A stretch of 64,000 nt of DNA from Pseudooceanicola endophyticus (GCF_018760365.1 NZ_JAHIAB010000005.1:124001-188000); one strand, 5' to 3'. Counted from the stretch's first letter, positions 1-15,000 are shown. Made by a program: numbers and translations. Notes: generated by a model not told the origin, from the letters alone.

Positions 1-1
1 C

Positions 2-3000
2 GAGATGGACAAGGATGTCGAGGCCGCCATCGACGGCGCCGACCTGAGCGCGGCGGGCGATGTGACTGTCACCGCCTCGAACGAGCAGGAGCTGATCTCG
101 CGCGCAGCCGCGCTCAGCCTGCGCGACACCCGCAGCACGCCCTCCACGGCGACGCTGATCGCCTCCACCAAGACGGTGGGCTTTGGCGGCACCCTTGCCT
201 TCAACGAGATGCGCGGCACGACCGAGGCCGCGATCCGGGGCGGCGCCCAGGTCTCGGGCGACACGATCACGGTGGGGGCCACCAATGCGGCGATCCTCGA
301 CAGCCTGTCCGAAGCCTCGACCAAGGTCACCAGTGGAAACAATTCCGCCGTCGGCGTCAGCATTTCCTTCAACCTCGTGGGCTTCGACATCGACGTGCTG
401 GATGCCTTCGCGCTTGGCCTAGATACGCTGATCGGAATCAACGAGTACCTTGGCAACGAGGATCCTTCGAACGCCCATGCCCATGTCACCGCCTCCGAGG
501 TCGCTGCGGCCGGCGCGCTGAGCGTCACCGCGAAGAACCAGAGCCTGATCGACGCCACGGTGACCAATGCCGCGACCTCCCATGCCTCGGATTCCGCGAC
601 CGCGAACCCGCTTTACGATGCCCGCGGCATGGGCTTCGCGCTGATCCTGGCCAACAACAAGATCGCCTCGGATGCGGTGGCCGAGGTGGTGAATGCCCTT
701 GGCACCGTCACCAGCGGCACCGCGCTTGAGATCGCGGCCGAGGATACCACGACTCTGGCCTCCAACGCCAAGGTCACCTCTGCCTCGGTGACCACCAATG
801 ACGGCGGGCTTTCGGGGGTGGATGCGGCGCTTGGCACCATCCTGCCCTCGGATCTGAACACCGATGGCGACAAGGTCTATGACGGCACCGGCACCGAGGT
901 CGCGGGGGCCAGCTGGTCCGTGGCCTTCGGGGACCGCATCGCGCTGAACCACGACTGGGAAGGTCAGGGCAATGCCAATGGCGAGGCCGGGACGATCTAT
1001 CGCTACATGGGCGGCACCCCGGTCAGCCTGGACCTGCTGGACACCGATTTCGAGGATACCGACTTCTGGCAGCGCGTCCCCGAGACCGAGCTGCTGCCCA
1101 CCGGCACCAACCTGAGCGACAGCGTGGGCGTCGGCGGCATGGCGGTGCGCAACCTCTTCGATGCCCAGGCCATTGCCCGGGTGATCGGGTCGGCCCTGGA
1201 AGCGGGCGGCGATGTCAGCATCACCGCGCTGGAAAATGCCACGCTGACCTCGACCGGGGACATGGCGGTTTCGTCCTCGGGCGGGGGATCGGTGCAGGGC
1301 GACAAGGGCGACAGCCTGGCCGTCGGGGCGCTGATCGTGGTCAATACCGCCAATGCCGGGGCGCTGGCCTCGGTCGAGCAGGGCTCGGACGTGGCCTCCA
1401 CCGCCGGCAAGGTCAGCCTGGCGGCGCGCAACATCGCCAGCCTGAAGGCGCAGCTTGATACCGCGATCAGCGCGGCGGGCGACAGCGTCGGCGTGGTGGT
1501 GGCCTTCAACACCCTGGGCTACGCGGCCGAGAACCTGCTGTTCCAGACCATCGACGCGCTGATCGGTACCGATATCGGCGCGCAGACCCCCTCGGATTCC
1601 GTGGCGCGCATCCTCGACAGCGACGTGAGCGGCCAGACCGGCGTCAGCGTCACCGCCCTCAATGCCGCCGAACTTCAGGCCCGCATCGGCACCGCCGTCA
1701 GCACCGATACGGCCGCCATGCAGGGCGCCTCGGCCATGGCCGCGCAGGGGGTTCTGGCCTCCAACATGCTGGCCGGCAAGGCCTCTGCCCTGATCGACGA
1801 GAGTGACGATACGCCCTCGGATGAAACCGTCGAGGCGCCGGAGGGGATCGTCGCGGTGCGCGCCAGCGATGAAACCGTGCTGAAAAGCCAGACCGTGATC
1901 GACACCGGTGCCTCGCGCACCAACGACCTCGGCCTCGGGATGCTGAATGCCCTCGCGCAGGAGCTGATGGATACCTACCAGTACACCACCCAGTCCGGCA
2001 CCCAGACCCTGAGCTTCGGGGATCGCGTCTTCATCGGCACCAACCACGGCGATGCGGATCTGCACGGCAAGGTCTTCCAGTACATGGGCACCGATGCGGC
2101 GGTGGCGCTGAACGGCGCGATCTATGCCGACATGGATCTCTGGAAAGAGCTGGACGAGACCAACATCATCCCCCCTGCCCTGATCGGCGTCGCCGCCAAG
2201 GGCGCCCAGATCCAGACCGGATCGGCCAAGGCCTATTACGTCATGGTCAGCCGCAACGAGGCCGAGGGCGGCGCCGAGGCCTATATCGACGATTACGCCG
2301 TCACCGCCCGGGGCATCGTTGTCGAGGCCCGCGAACAGGCCACATTGAATGCGCTGGATGCCAGCACGATCAACGCCGTGAACACCTATGGCGGGCTGAT
2401 GGTGACCAATGCGCTGAACGCCCGGGCCGAGGCGCGCATCACCGACAGCGCCGTCACCGCCACCGCCGGGGATGTCGATGTCTCGGCGCTGAACCTTGCG
2501 GTGATGGATGCGACGACGCTGTCCGCGATGACCGGCGTGTCGGAGGCGATCAACGTGGTCGTGGCCTTCAACAGCGTGGGTTTCGACGGATCGAACGTGC
2601 TGTTCCAGACCATCGACGCGCTGCTGGGCTCTGACTACCTGATCGAGGCCGCGCCGGTGGGCGCCGATGCGCTGATCGCGGATTCGGTGATTGTCGCCTC
2701 GGGCGACGTGACCGTCACCGCCGAGACCTCGGAAGAAAACGCCGACATCGCCTTCACCGATACCACCGCCCAGCTGCTGGACGACATGGCCGAGGCCAAG
2801 CCCCTGGACGAGGTGGACGCCACCGGCGATGCCGCCGCCCTGGCCGCGCTTCAGGCCGAGTTCGAAGCCGCCGGGATCAGCTATGAGGGCAGCCTTTCGG
2901 TCGAGACGCTGGAGGTGCAGTTCCGCTGGTACATCACGGACGAGATCGGTCGCACCTGGATCATCGAAAACCGCGACGGCACGCTGGTGCTGCTGGTCGC

Positions 3001-6000
3001 CAACCTGCTGGACGCCCGCGTCGGCAACGAGGCCTCGGCCATCGCCACCAACAACCGCGCGCTCTTCGATGCCTATGTCGAGGGCTCGAAAGAGGACAAT
3101 GCCGGCAAGGGGCTGAAGGATCTGAAATACGGCGCCGATGGTACCGCCGGGGGCGGGCTGCTGGCCACCAACCGGATCGCCAGCCAGACCTCGGCGCGCA
3201 TCCTCAACACCACGACGACCGATCACGCCGCGACCGATACCGTCGCGACCCTCACCTCCGGGGAGACGGTCACGGTTGCTACGGATACATATGAATACAT
3301 CGGCGCCGATCTCGGGGCCGATGAAAGCTTCCTCTACACCACCCGGTCCGAGGTGCAGCGGCTGGAGGCGGGTGATCGCATTCGCCTGCATGAGGATCAC
3401 GGCGCCTGGTCCGAGGGCGATATCCTGGTCTATTCCGGCGCCACGCTGGAAGCCGCGCAGACCGATCCGCGGGCGGTGGATTACGCGCTGATCAGCCTTT
3501 TCGACGTGCTGGATGCCCAGCCGGGCGATTTCGCCCTGGGCAATGCGCCGCTGGCGATCGACCTCTCCGATGCGGTGCAGGACTATGCCAACAATGCCGC
3601 CTGGCAGCTGCGCGATGGCACCCTGCCCCAGGGTTCGGTCAGTGCCGGGGGCGCGGTCACGGTCAGCGCCTCGGACACCGCCCATATCCGCGCCGACAGC
3701 AATATCGAGATCTCGGCCGTCGTCACCAACAACATGGATGCCTTCACGGCGCTGGCGAACCAGGCGCTGCAGAACGAATATGCCTATACCTCCTTCTCCG
3801 GCACGCAGGATCTGGCGCAGGGCGACGTGATCTACATCGGCTCCAACGGGGGCGCCGAGGCGGGCAAATATTACCAGTACGCGGGGGAAGGCGGCAGTTT
3901 CGACCTGACCAATGTGGCGGGGCTGGGGCTGGCGGATGACAGCACCTGGACGCTGCTGAACGGCGATGTCGATCCGCAGGACATCTTCCCCAACTTCGGC
4001 AACCTCGCGGAAAGCAACGCCCGCGCGGTGGGCGGGATCGTCGTCACCAATGACGTGCGCTCCGAATCGCAGGCCGAGGTCACCAATATCGCGATCACCG
4101 CGACTTCGGGCGATATTGCCGTGCAATCGCGGGCAGATGCGACGATCCTGGCGCGGCTTGCCTCCAATGTCACCTCCTCCGGTGGCAGCGCCTGGGGCAC
4201 CGGAGAGTCGCTCGCCGTCAATGCCACCATCGCCACCAACATGGTCCGCGCCAGCGCGACGAGCACGGTCACCGGCAGCGACCTGAGCGCCGGCGACGCG
4301 ATCCGCGTCACCGCCGACAACAGCGCCGTGCTGGATGCCACCACCCAGACCGAGACCAATACCGGCGATACCGGCGTCGGCGTCGGCGTCACGCTGGCCT
4401 TCAACACTTTGGGCTGGAAGGCCTCCAACCTGCTGTTCAACGCCGTCGATGCGCTGCTCGGCGATCCGCTGATCTCCGAGGCGATGAACGGCGAAGTTCC
4501 GTCGATGGCGCGCGCCTCGGTGATCGACAGCAGCCTGGAGGCGACCGGCGATCTGACGGTCGAGGCGACCTCGCGCGAGCGACTGAATGCCACCGTGTCC
4601 AATTCCACCGTCTCGGCGGCCTCGGCCCAGACCGATGCCAGCGGCAAGAGCGTCGGTGTGGTGCTGGCCTCCAACAAGGTCAGCGGCCGCGCCTATGCCG
4701 AGATCGACAGCAGCGGCGCCCCGGCGGCCACGATCACCGCCGGCGGGCTGCTGGCGGTGCGGGCCAGCGACCAGATCGGCCTGTGGTCGAATTCCAAGCT
4801 GGTCAGCTCTTCCACCACCACCAATGACGGCGGTCAGGCCGTCGCTGCCGAAACCGCCAATGATGCCCAGCAGGCCGACTGGCTGGCCCTGGGCGCGGGC
4901 ACGCAATCGGTCACGGTGCAGTTCGGCGATCTGGTGCGGCTGGACGACAGCTATGGCAACGGCGGCACGGCGGGCGGGGTCTACGAATACCTTGGAACGG
5001 AAGATGTCATTGATATCAATGATGTGGACTATGAGGACAAGAACCTCTGGCGCCCCACTCTGACCACCCAGGGCATCCCCAGCTTCGGCAATGTCTCGGA
5101 AAGCGATTCCGTTGGCGTCGGCGCCCTGGTGGTGCTGAACGACCTGCGTTCGGACGTGGCGGCGGTGATCCGGGGCGCCGATGTGACGGCGGGCGACATC
5201 GCGGTCGAAGCCACGGAAGAGGCGGTGATGGAGGCGCTGGCCGATGCCGCGACCTCCTCCTCGGGTGGCTCCAACCTGGGCGAGGGCACCTCGGTCGCGG
5301 TGGGTGGCATCATTGCCACCAACGTGTTGCAGGGCGGCGCCGATGCCGGGGTGATCGACAGCACCCTTCACGCCGGCGACATCCTGGTCGAGGCGACGAA
5401 CAGCGCGCAGCTGCTGGCCGACAACACCTCCCTCGTCGGGACGGGCGACACCGGCGTCGGCATCCTGCTGGCCTTCAACTCGGTCGGGTGGGAGCCCTCG
5501 AACGTGCTCTTCAACACGCTCGACGGGATCCTGGGCGATCCGCTGATCTCTTCCGCCTTCAACGGCGAGGCGCCCGTGGATGCCGAGGCCTTCGTGCTGA
5601 ACAGCACCCTGATCGCCACCGGCAAGATCGAGGTGCTGGCCAGCAACGACGCAGAGGTCAGCGCCAGCACCGCGAACGAGACCACCTCGGCCGCGGCGGC
5701 GCTGCAGGACGCCTCGGGCACCGCCGTTGGGGCCATCGTTGCCACCAACAAGCTGTCGGGCACCGCCAGGGCCTATGTCGATATCGCCAAGCTGCGCCAG
5801 TCCGACGGCACCCAGCGGGTCGAGACCGGCGACCGGGTTCTGGCAAACTCCGGCAATGTCTACGAATATTCCGGCGCCGAGGCGGTGATCGCCCTGGCCG
5901 GAGAGGATTTCTCGGGGGCCGACTGGACGCTGGTCGGCGATGATGCGGGGCTGCCGGTCGATCTTCAGGCGGGCGGTGGCCTGCGGGTCGCCGCGACGGA

Positions 6001-9000
6001 CAGCAACGCGATCCGGGCCGACAACACCCTGACGGTGACGACGACCGTCACCAATGACGCGGGTCTCGGAATCATCTTCACCACGCTGGAGAATGTCGCC
6101 AACGACTATGCCTACACGACGAAATCCGGCGTTCAGCGCGGGCTGAGCTTTGGCCAGAAGATCTACATCGCCGATGATTACGACACGGCGAAGGCGGAAC
6201 GCGGGGCGCTCTACCTCTATGTCGGCGACAGCAGGGTCGGGCAGGATGTCGATCTGGGGGCGGTGGATTACGATGCCTCCGACGACTGGGTGAAGATCGA
6301 CCCGCTGGATATCGAAAGCCTGCTGCCGCCGGGCGTGAACCTGAACTTCTCGGAATCCGATGCCACCGCCGGGGGCGGCATGGTGGCGATGAACGATGTG
6401 CGCGGCGCCGTGATCGCCCGTATCGCCGAGGCGCAGCTGAGCACGGGCGGCGACATTGCCGTCACCGCGACCGAGGATGCCTCGATCGAGGCGCATAATG
6501 TCGGCGACGTGGCCGCCGATGGCGGTTCCGCCTTCGGAGAGGGCGGAACGACCCTCGCCGTCAATGCGCTGATCGCCACCAACGTGGTTCTGGCGACGGC
6601 GCAGGCGCTGGTGCAGGACAGCGACCTGGACAGCAGTGGCGGTGCCGTGGTGGTCCAGGCCGACAATACCGCGACGCTCGACAGCGATATCGACATGTCC
6701 ACCACCGCCGAGGGCGGCGGCGAAAGCTACGGCATCGGCGTGACGCTGGCCTTCAACTCGGTCGGCGTCAGCAGCCAGAACGTGCTGTTCAACACCATTG
6801 ACGCCTTGTTCGGCCTGCTGCCGGCGGATGAGGATCCGGCGATGGCCACGGCGGTGATCCTGCGCTCGGATGTCGATGCCCAGAGCGGGATCACGGTGCA
6901 GGCCACCAATGCCATGGTGCTGAACGCCGATATCGTCAATGCGGCGCTGGCGACCTCCATTGCGCTGAAGGACAACACCTCGATCACCGTGGCGCCCATC
7001 GTGGCGCTGAACCGTGGCAGCGCCGGGGCCACGGCCGAGATCCGCGATGCCGACGTTGCCACCGCCAGCGGCGACATCACCGTCGCGGCCCTCGACACCA
7101 GCCTGATCCATGCCGAGAACATCGCCGCTTCCGCCTCCATCGCGGTGGGCACCGGCAAGTCCCTGTCGGTCGCAGTGGCCACGTCCATTGCGCGCAACAC
7201 CCTGCGCAGCGTCGTCGATGCCGGCATCCTGGCCTCTGACGCCGAGGCGACCACCGGCACCATCGCCGTCATCGCCAGCCGCGCCGGGGTCATCGAAAGC
7301 ACCGCCGCCGCCGTGGCCGCCAGCGTCTCGGGCGCGGCGGATGGCAATGCGGTGGGCGTCTCGGTCGGGGGCGCGGTGGCCGTGAACCGCCTCTTCGGCG
7401 CCGCCGAGGCCAGCGTTGAAGACAGCAGCCTTGTCGCCGAAGCAGTTGAGATCCATGCAGAATCCACCTCGCGCATAGACGCGACCGTGGCGGCGGCGGC
7501 GGTTTCCGTCGCGGTCTCGGCATCGGGTGACAGCACGGCGGTGGGCATCGGTGCCTCGATCTCCGACAACCAGATCGGCTGGCAGGATGCCGCCGTGAGC
7601 CCCGATCATGCCAGCGACCAGTCGGTGATCCTGACAACCGGCGATGTGGTCGCGGTGACGGAAGGGGCCTATCGGGGACGGTTCTACGAATACGTGGGAA
7701 CCAGTCGCACGGACACGACGGATCTTTCCATCGCCGATTACGGCGACCTTCAGGCCTGGAAGGAAGTCGGCCTGTCGCGCGAAGGTGCTCTGACATCGGC
7801 GCATCTGGACAATTCGACCATCACCACCAGCCTCGGCGCCGATGCGGGGCTTGAGGTTGAGGCGCTGAGCGAACAGACCATCACCTCTCTCGTGCTGGCG
7901 GGGGCGGTGGCCGTGGCGGTGGGCAAGTCGGGGATCGCCGTGGGCGGCACCGGCAGTTTCGCGCGCAACCGGATCGCCTCGGATGCGGCGGCCTATGTGC
8001 TGGGCGACGGCGGCACGCCGCTGCAGCTGGCCCATGGCCGGATCGTGGCGCTGGACCGCTCCTCCATCGACAGCGTGACCGGCGCGGCCTCGGTCGCGGT
8101 GGGGGTCGGCACCTCTTCGACCGCCGTCTCGGTCGCCATCGGCATCGCTGCCTCGCTGAACGAGGTGTCGAACCGGACCGAAGCCTGGGTCGAGGACGCC
8201 GCGCTTGTGATCACGGGCAGCGATCAGGGCAACTCTCTGGTCGTTTCGGCGGAAACCTCGGCGGGGGACAGCTTTACCCTCGCCTCCCCCGGCTTCGATG
8301 GCGATGACCTGGACGATGCGGCCCAGATCGACATGGGGAACGACGACAAGGGCACCGAGGATCCCTCCGATGACGAGGTGACGCCGGACGCCACCGATGC
8401 GGCAGCGGATGCGGCGATCCTGGCGGCGCTGCGCACGGCCCTGAACGGGCAGCTGGATCCGCAGGACCAGATCTCGGCCACGGATACGCTGCGGGTCTCG
8501 AAGGCGGGCTTCGGGCAGTGGCTGGCGGTGGTCGAGGACAGCAATGGCGACGGAGAGGGATCGGGGCGCAGCTTTGCCCTTTCCTTCGACGGGAATGTGC
8601 TGAAGGTCGACCGCTCGACCATCAACGCGATCTCGGCGGCGGCAGCGGTCAGCGTTTCCGTCAGCTCTTCCAGTGCCATAGCAGTCAGCGGCGCGGGGGC
8701 GTTTTCGCAAAACAGCGTCACCGCCTCGGCGCTGGCCTGGCTGGAGGGCACGACGGTCAGCGCCCCCGGTGACGTGGTGATCGAGGCCTATGGCGACAGC
8801 ACCATCAACGCGGCGGTCCTGGTCGCCTCGGCGGCGGTGGCGGTCTCGGGCTCCACCGGCGTCGGCGTCTCGATCGGGGCGGCCATCGCGCGCAACCTGC
8901 TGGGCGATGACGGCGCGATGGAGGTCATGGCGACCGTGACCGACAGCCGGATCACCAGCGGCGGCGACCTTGTGATCACAGCCGAGGCCGCACAGCAGAT

Positions 9001-12000
9001 CCACGCCCTGACCTTTGCCGGGTCGGTCGCGGTGGCAGGCGGTTCGACAGGCGTCGCAGTCTCGGGCTCGGGCGTGTGGAACGAGAACCTGATCAATGTC
9101 GACGTGCTGGCGGCCATCGACGGCGACGCCGGCCAGACCACGGCGGACAGCATCACCGTCACCGCCCTGAACAATTCGGAGGTCGAAGCCTTCGCGGGGG
9201 CGGCCTCGGTCGGGGTGGCCTTCGGATCGACCGGGGTCGCGGTCTCCATCGGGCTGGGCCTGGCCCAGAACGAAATCGCCGGCAGCGTCATCGCCCGGCT
9301 CAGCGGCGCCGATGTGGCGACCACCAGCGGCAGCCTTTCGGTCATCGCCGACAATGCCGCCGCCATCAGTGCCTTCGCGGGCGCCGCCTCGATCGCGGCG
9401 GGCTTCGGCCGCACCGGGATCGCGGTCAGCGGCGCGGGGGCCGAGGCGACGAACCGCATCACCTCCCGGACGCAGGCGCTGATCGAGGACAGCACCGTCA
9501 GCAGCACCGGCGACGTGGATGTCACGGCGCAAGCGTCGGGCGATATCAATGCCATCGTGCTGGCGGCTTCGGCGGCGGTGGCCGTGGGGCAGACCGGCGT
9601 CGGAGCCTCTATCGGCGTGGCCGTGTCGCGCAACCTGATCGGCTATGGCCAGGGCACGACGCCCTACAGTCACACCACCGCCGACAGCGTCACCCAGCTG
9701 ACGCAGAACGCCACCACCGTGCGGATCGAGGCCGGCGCCCGGGCGGGCGACATCTATCGCTACATCGGCGACACGGTGACCCAGGCCGACAACGTGATCG
9801 ACGAGAGCGGCGCCACCGCGCCCTTCGCCCTGAATGCGCAGGATTACGGCAATACCGACCTGTGGGAGCTGGTGAACCTGACGGACAGCGCCGCCGTGAT
9901 CGACGCGGCCATCACCGACAGCGACGTGACTGCTGGCGGCGGGGTGCTGGTGGATGCCCGCAGCCTTCAGGCCATCAAGGCGGCCAGCCTTGCGGGATCC
10001 GTCGCGGTCGCCGGCGGGCAGACCGGCGTTGCGGTTTCGGGCAGCGGCTCGGCGGTGGAAAACCGCATCAACACGGATGTTACGGCCCGGATCGCCGGGG
10101 CGGGCAGCGACGTGCAGGCGGATCACGTAGTGGTCAATGCCGACGACATTTCCACCATCGACGCGGTCTCGGCGGCGATGGCGGTCTCTGTCGCCTTCGG
10201 GCAGGCGGGGGTCGCGGTCTCGCTCGGCGTATCCATCGCGCTGAACGAGATCGCGGGCGATGTCGGGGCCACGATCAGCGAGGCCAGCGTGACGACCATG
10301 GGCGCGCAGGGGATCACCGTCAGCGCCTCCACGCCCGAGCTGCCGCTGGGCAGCAGCGCCTCGGATGCGGTGGTGTCCGTCTCGGTCGGGACGCTGGATG
10401 ATCTGGCCGTGGCCGACATGATCGACAGCGACACCCCCGATGCGACGGACCTTGCGGGCGATGCGGCGCTGGCCGCATCGCTGGCCAGCGCCCTTCAAAG
10501 CGCCGGTTTCGAGGTCCTGGGGACGGTCAAGGTCGCAGCCCTGGAAGAGGGCCAGAGCTGGACCGTGGTCGATGCCGAAGGCTCCTCCATCGCGCTGCGC
10601 CTGGAGGGCGGCCAGATCCGCGCGGCCAAGGCGGCGATCAACGCGGTCTCCGGGGCGGCGGCGCTTTCGGTCGCGGTGGGCCAGGTGGGGGTCGGCATTG
10701 CCGGCGCGGGCGCCGTGGCGCTGAACTCCATCCAGTCCGCGGTTGAGGCTTCGGTCGTGGATGCCGATCTGACGACCACGGGCGGCGGCGATCTGGTGAT
10801 CGACGCGCGCTCTGACACAGAGATCAACGCCGCCGTGCTTGCCGTGTCGGCGGCGGTGGCAGCGGGCCAGGTCGGCGTGGGGGTCGGCATCGGCGTCTCG
10901 GTGGCGCGCAACGTCATCGGGCGGGATCTGACGGGCGCTCCGGTGGCCGGACGCGGTGTCGTGCAGGCCTATGCCGAAGACAGCAGCATGGATCTGTCCG
11001 GCGATCTGACGATTACCGCCGAAAGCGCCCAGGGGATCCGGGCGCTGACCTTCGCCGGCGCCGCAGCTGTGGCGGCAGGTCAGGTCGGCGTGGGCGTCGC
11101 GGGCTCCGGGGCCTATGCGGAAAACGTCATCGACGCCACCACGGGCGCCTGGATCGATGGCGACGGCACCGGCATCAGCGCCGATGTGATCACGGTCGAG
11201 GCCAGCGATACCTCGAGGATCGACGCCTTCGGCGGATCGGTCGCGGTGGCGGCGGGCTTCGGCATGGTGGGGGTCGCGGTTTCCGCAGGCGTGGGCATCG
11301 GCTTCAACGCCATCGGCAGCGAGGTCCTGGCCGAGATCCGCAATGCTGACAGCGGCGTCGCCAGCACGGTCGGGGACATCGCGGTCCTGGCGAGCAACAG
11401 CGCGCAGATCCGGGCCGCCACCGCCGCCGCCGCGCTGGCGGTTTCCGGCGGGCTGGTGGGCGTCAGCTTTGCCGGCGCCGGCGCCTCTGCCCAGAACGAG
11501 ATCACCGGAGCCACCACCGCGCGCATCGCCGATGCCAGTGTCACCGCGGCTGATGATCTGCGGGTCGAGGCCACGGGGGAGGCCCGGATCGACGCCATCG
11601 TGCTGGCGGCCTCGGCGGCCATTGGGGTGGGTGCGGGCGGCTTTGGCGCCTCCATCGGCGCCAGCCTGGCCGAGAACCGTATCGGAAACGGCGACAGTAC
11701 GGGCGTATTTGCCACGATCGACGACAGCACGGTGACGGCAGGCGGCGCTATCGACGTTCTGGCCACCATGGACGAGGCGCGGATCGACGCGACGGTCGTG
11801 GCGCTTTCGGTGGCGATTGCCGGCGGCGCGGTGGCAGGGGCGGCGGCGGGCAGCGGCTCGGACGCGGTGAACATCCTCGACTATGCGGTGATCGCGCAGA
11901 TCGACGACAGCGCGGTAACCGCAACCGGCGATACCGTCACGGTCGAGGCAACGGATCATTCGGTCATCGACAGCTTCGTGGGCGCGGCCAGCGTCGCGGG

Positions 12001-15000
12001 CTCTGCCGGTCTGGTGGGCGGCTCGGTCGCCATCGCCGTGGGCTTGTCGGAGAACAGCGTCGACAACACGATCCGCGCGCAGGTCGACAATTCCGACATC
12101 ACCGCCGGGGCCCTGGTGGTGAATGCCGAAGATGACAGCGACACCTATGCCGCAGCAGCCGCAGCCGCGGTTTCGGCCTCGATCTCGCTCGGGTTCTCGG
12201 TGGCCGGGGCGGGAACGCAGGTGCTGGCCACGAACAGTTCGCGCACCCAGGCGCTGGTTTCGGGCACCGGCAACAATGATGTGATCACACTCTCCGGCGA
12301 CCTGAGCGTCACCGCAGAGGCCCGCCCCCGACTGGAGGCCGAAACCGTCGCCGCCGCCCTCTCCGTGGGCTTTGCCGCCTTCGGCGCGGCGGGCAGTTCT
12401 GTCGAGGTCACCGCCCTGCCCGAGGTCACGGCCTCGGTCACGGGCGTGATCACAAATGCCGATGACGTCACCATCGAGGCCACGGGCCGCGCCCGCGCCT
12501 CGGGCCTGGCGGTGGGCCTGTCGCTGGCGACGGGCTTTGCGGCCTCGGCCAACGTGGTCGAGGTGACGCTGGCCAGCGACGTTGCCGCCACGGCGGGCGG
12601 CACCATGGATGTCGACACGCTGAATGTCACCGCGCGCACGGCGGAATACCAGAACCAGACCAATGCCACGGCCACCACCTATGCGGCGGCGGGCGGGTTG
12701 ATCGGCGCGACCTCGACCCTGGCGACGACCCATGTCGGCGACAGCGTGACCGCGCAGATCGCCGGCGGCGCGCAGATCGATGCGCTGGTCGATGTGAACA
12801 TCGCCTCCGTGGCCGACAGTTCGCAATATGCCGATGCCCTCGCGGCAGCGGTGGGGATCGTCGGCATCGGCGCCGCGGTGGCCGAGGCGACGGCGGATGT
12901 GACCTCTCATGCCACGGTCGGGACCAATGCCGATGTGACGGCGGCGCTGGTCAACATCAGCGCCGGCGGCACCGCCGAGGCGGTGGCCGACACCACCGCA
13001 GGTTCGGGCGGGGCGGTGGCCGGGGCGGGCGCCGCCCCCACGGTGCAGATCGACGCCGATATCCGCGCTCAGATCAGCGATGGCGCGCGCATCGAGGTGG
13101 CGACCAACAATGCTTCGATCATCGACTACTATGCGGGCAATATTGACGAAATCCCGGGCTTCCTGAACATCACCGCCGCCTTCACCGCGCGGCCCAACGC
13201 CTTTGTCACCGCCTCCAGCTTCGGGCTGATTGCCGGCAATGGCGCGGACTCCGACATCGGCGTCGATGCCGATGTGGTGGTCCGCTTCGGCAGCCAGGAC
13301 GGCGATGGCACCGGCGCCGAAGTGATCGCCGAAAGCCTTTATGCCGCAGCCACCAGCACGGTGATCAAGGCCGCCGTCAGCGGCAATCACCTTGATGGCG
13401 ATGCGGGGGGGCTGGCCAGCGGCGCGCTGTCGTCCTCAGACATGGAAATCGCGCTGCGCACCCGGATCGACATCGACGATCACAGCACGATCACCGCCAC
13501 CGACGCGACCGGAAGCTTTACCGCCCGGGCCTTCAATGCGCTCGACATCAGCGACGACGTGGCGCTGTTCACTGCCGGGGCGCTTTCGGGCGCGGGCGCC
13601 TTCACCGACCTGACCGCCAATACCCTGCTGGCCGAGATCACCGTGGGCACGGGCGCCGTGATCGACGCCGCCGGAGAGTTGATCTTCGAGGCCAATGGCC
13701 AGCACAATGTCGATCTGCATTCCAAGTCCGAGACCTACGGCCTGGGCACCGTCGCCGTGGGCCATGCCAAGATCGACCTGGCGCCGGACAACCTGATCAC
13801 CATTTCGGGCAGCGTCACCGCCGGGCGCGACATCCACCTGACCGCCGGCACCGATGCCGACCGCACGATCTATGCCCATGAGCTGAAAGCCTATGTCGAC
13901 AATTTCGCCGGCTCCCTGATCCCGATCGACGATCTGGAAACCCGCGCGGTGGTGATCACCGACAACACGATCACCGTGGGCGCGGGTGCCCTGCTGGAGG
14001 GCTTTGCCAACATCAACCTCTTCGCGGATGAGCTGGGGGTGGCGAACCTGGACGTGAAGGCCAAGGCGGTGAACTGGACCTCGGCGGTGACAGATGCCAT
14101 CGACAGCGCCCTTGGCGGCAACAATGCCAACCTCGGGCCGGGCTTCGGGCGGGCGCTGGCGCGGGGCAGCGTCGTCAACGACGGGCTGATCCGCACCGGG
14201 GCCGAGCGTCACAAGGATCTGACGATCAGCTTCGACGCCGCGACCGGCGCCTTCATCGGCACCTCGACCACCAGCGCGGGCGTGCAGACCTGGACCTTCG
14301 ATGCCAGCTCTGTCTCGGGGCCCTCGGATCCGGGCACCTTCCTGCTGACCACCAATGGCCAGGACAGCGACATCACCTTCACCGTCAAGCTGGAGCAGGT
14401 CGAAAGCAACCGTGCCGCGCAGCTGGACATCGCGCGGGAGAACCTTGCGCTCTACAATGTCCGCGACGATGACGGGAACATCGTGAACCCCGACCTGGTG
14501 CAGTTCTACGAGGACCAGATCGAACGGATCCTGGACGAGATGCTCGCCGCAGGCGAAGCCCAGTGGTACGATTACGACAATGACGGCGTGGTCGACATCG
14601 ACCAGGGCGAACTGATCCCGCTGCTGCCCACCGTCCAGATCATCGAGGTCGATCCGGTCTTCGCCCAGGCCGGCCTGGTCGAGGTTCTGGCCGATCAGCT
14701 CTATGGGTCCGGCACCTTCGACACGCCGCGCGACAGCTCGATCAACATCACCAACCAGACCGCCGCCTATCTGGTGATCGGCGGCGCCGAGATCCCCGAG
14801 GTCAACGGCGGGGTCTATTTCAACGGCAACGACGTGTCGCTGGCGGCCAATCCCGGCACCGCGATCCTGGACGAGAATGGCGAGGTCACTGCGAAGGATG
14901 GCGGTTACTGGAGCCCGATCACGCCCGGATTCTCCTTCTCGGCGGCCTCCACCACCCCCTCGGGCGGGGTGCCCGAGATCAATATCACCATCGATTACGA

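Noticed and set aside
419-13390. Antisense open frame of 4,323 codons opposite the giant gene, with further ones at 13436-23785 and 24032-28528
   Set aside because: It is in register with the sense codons and stays open because the sense strand rarely uses TTA, CTA or TCA. The translation is Arg/His/Gly-rich with no domain or plausible start.
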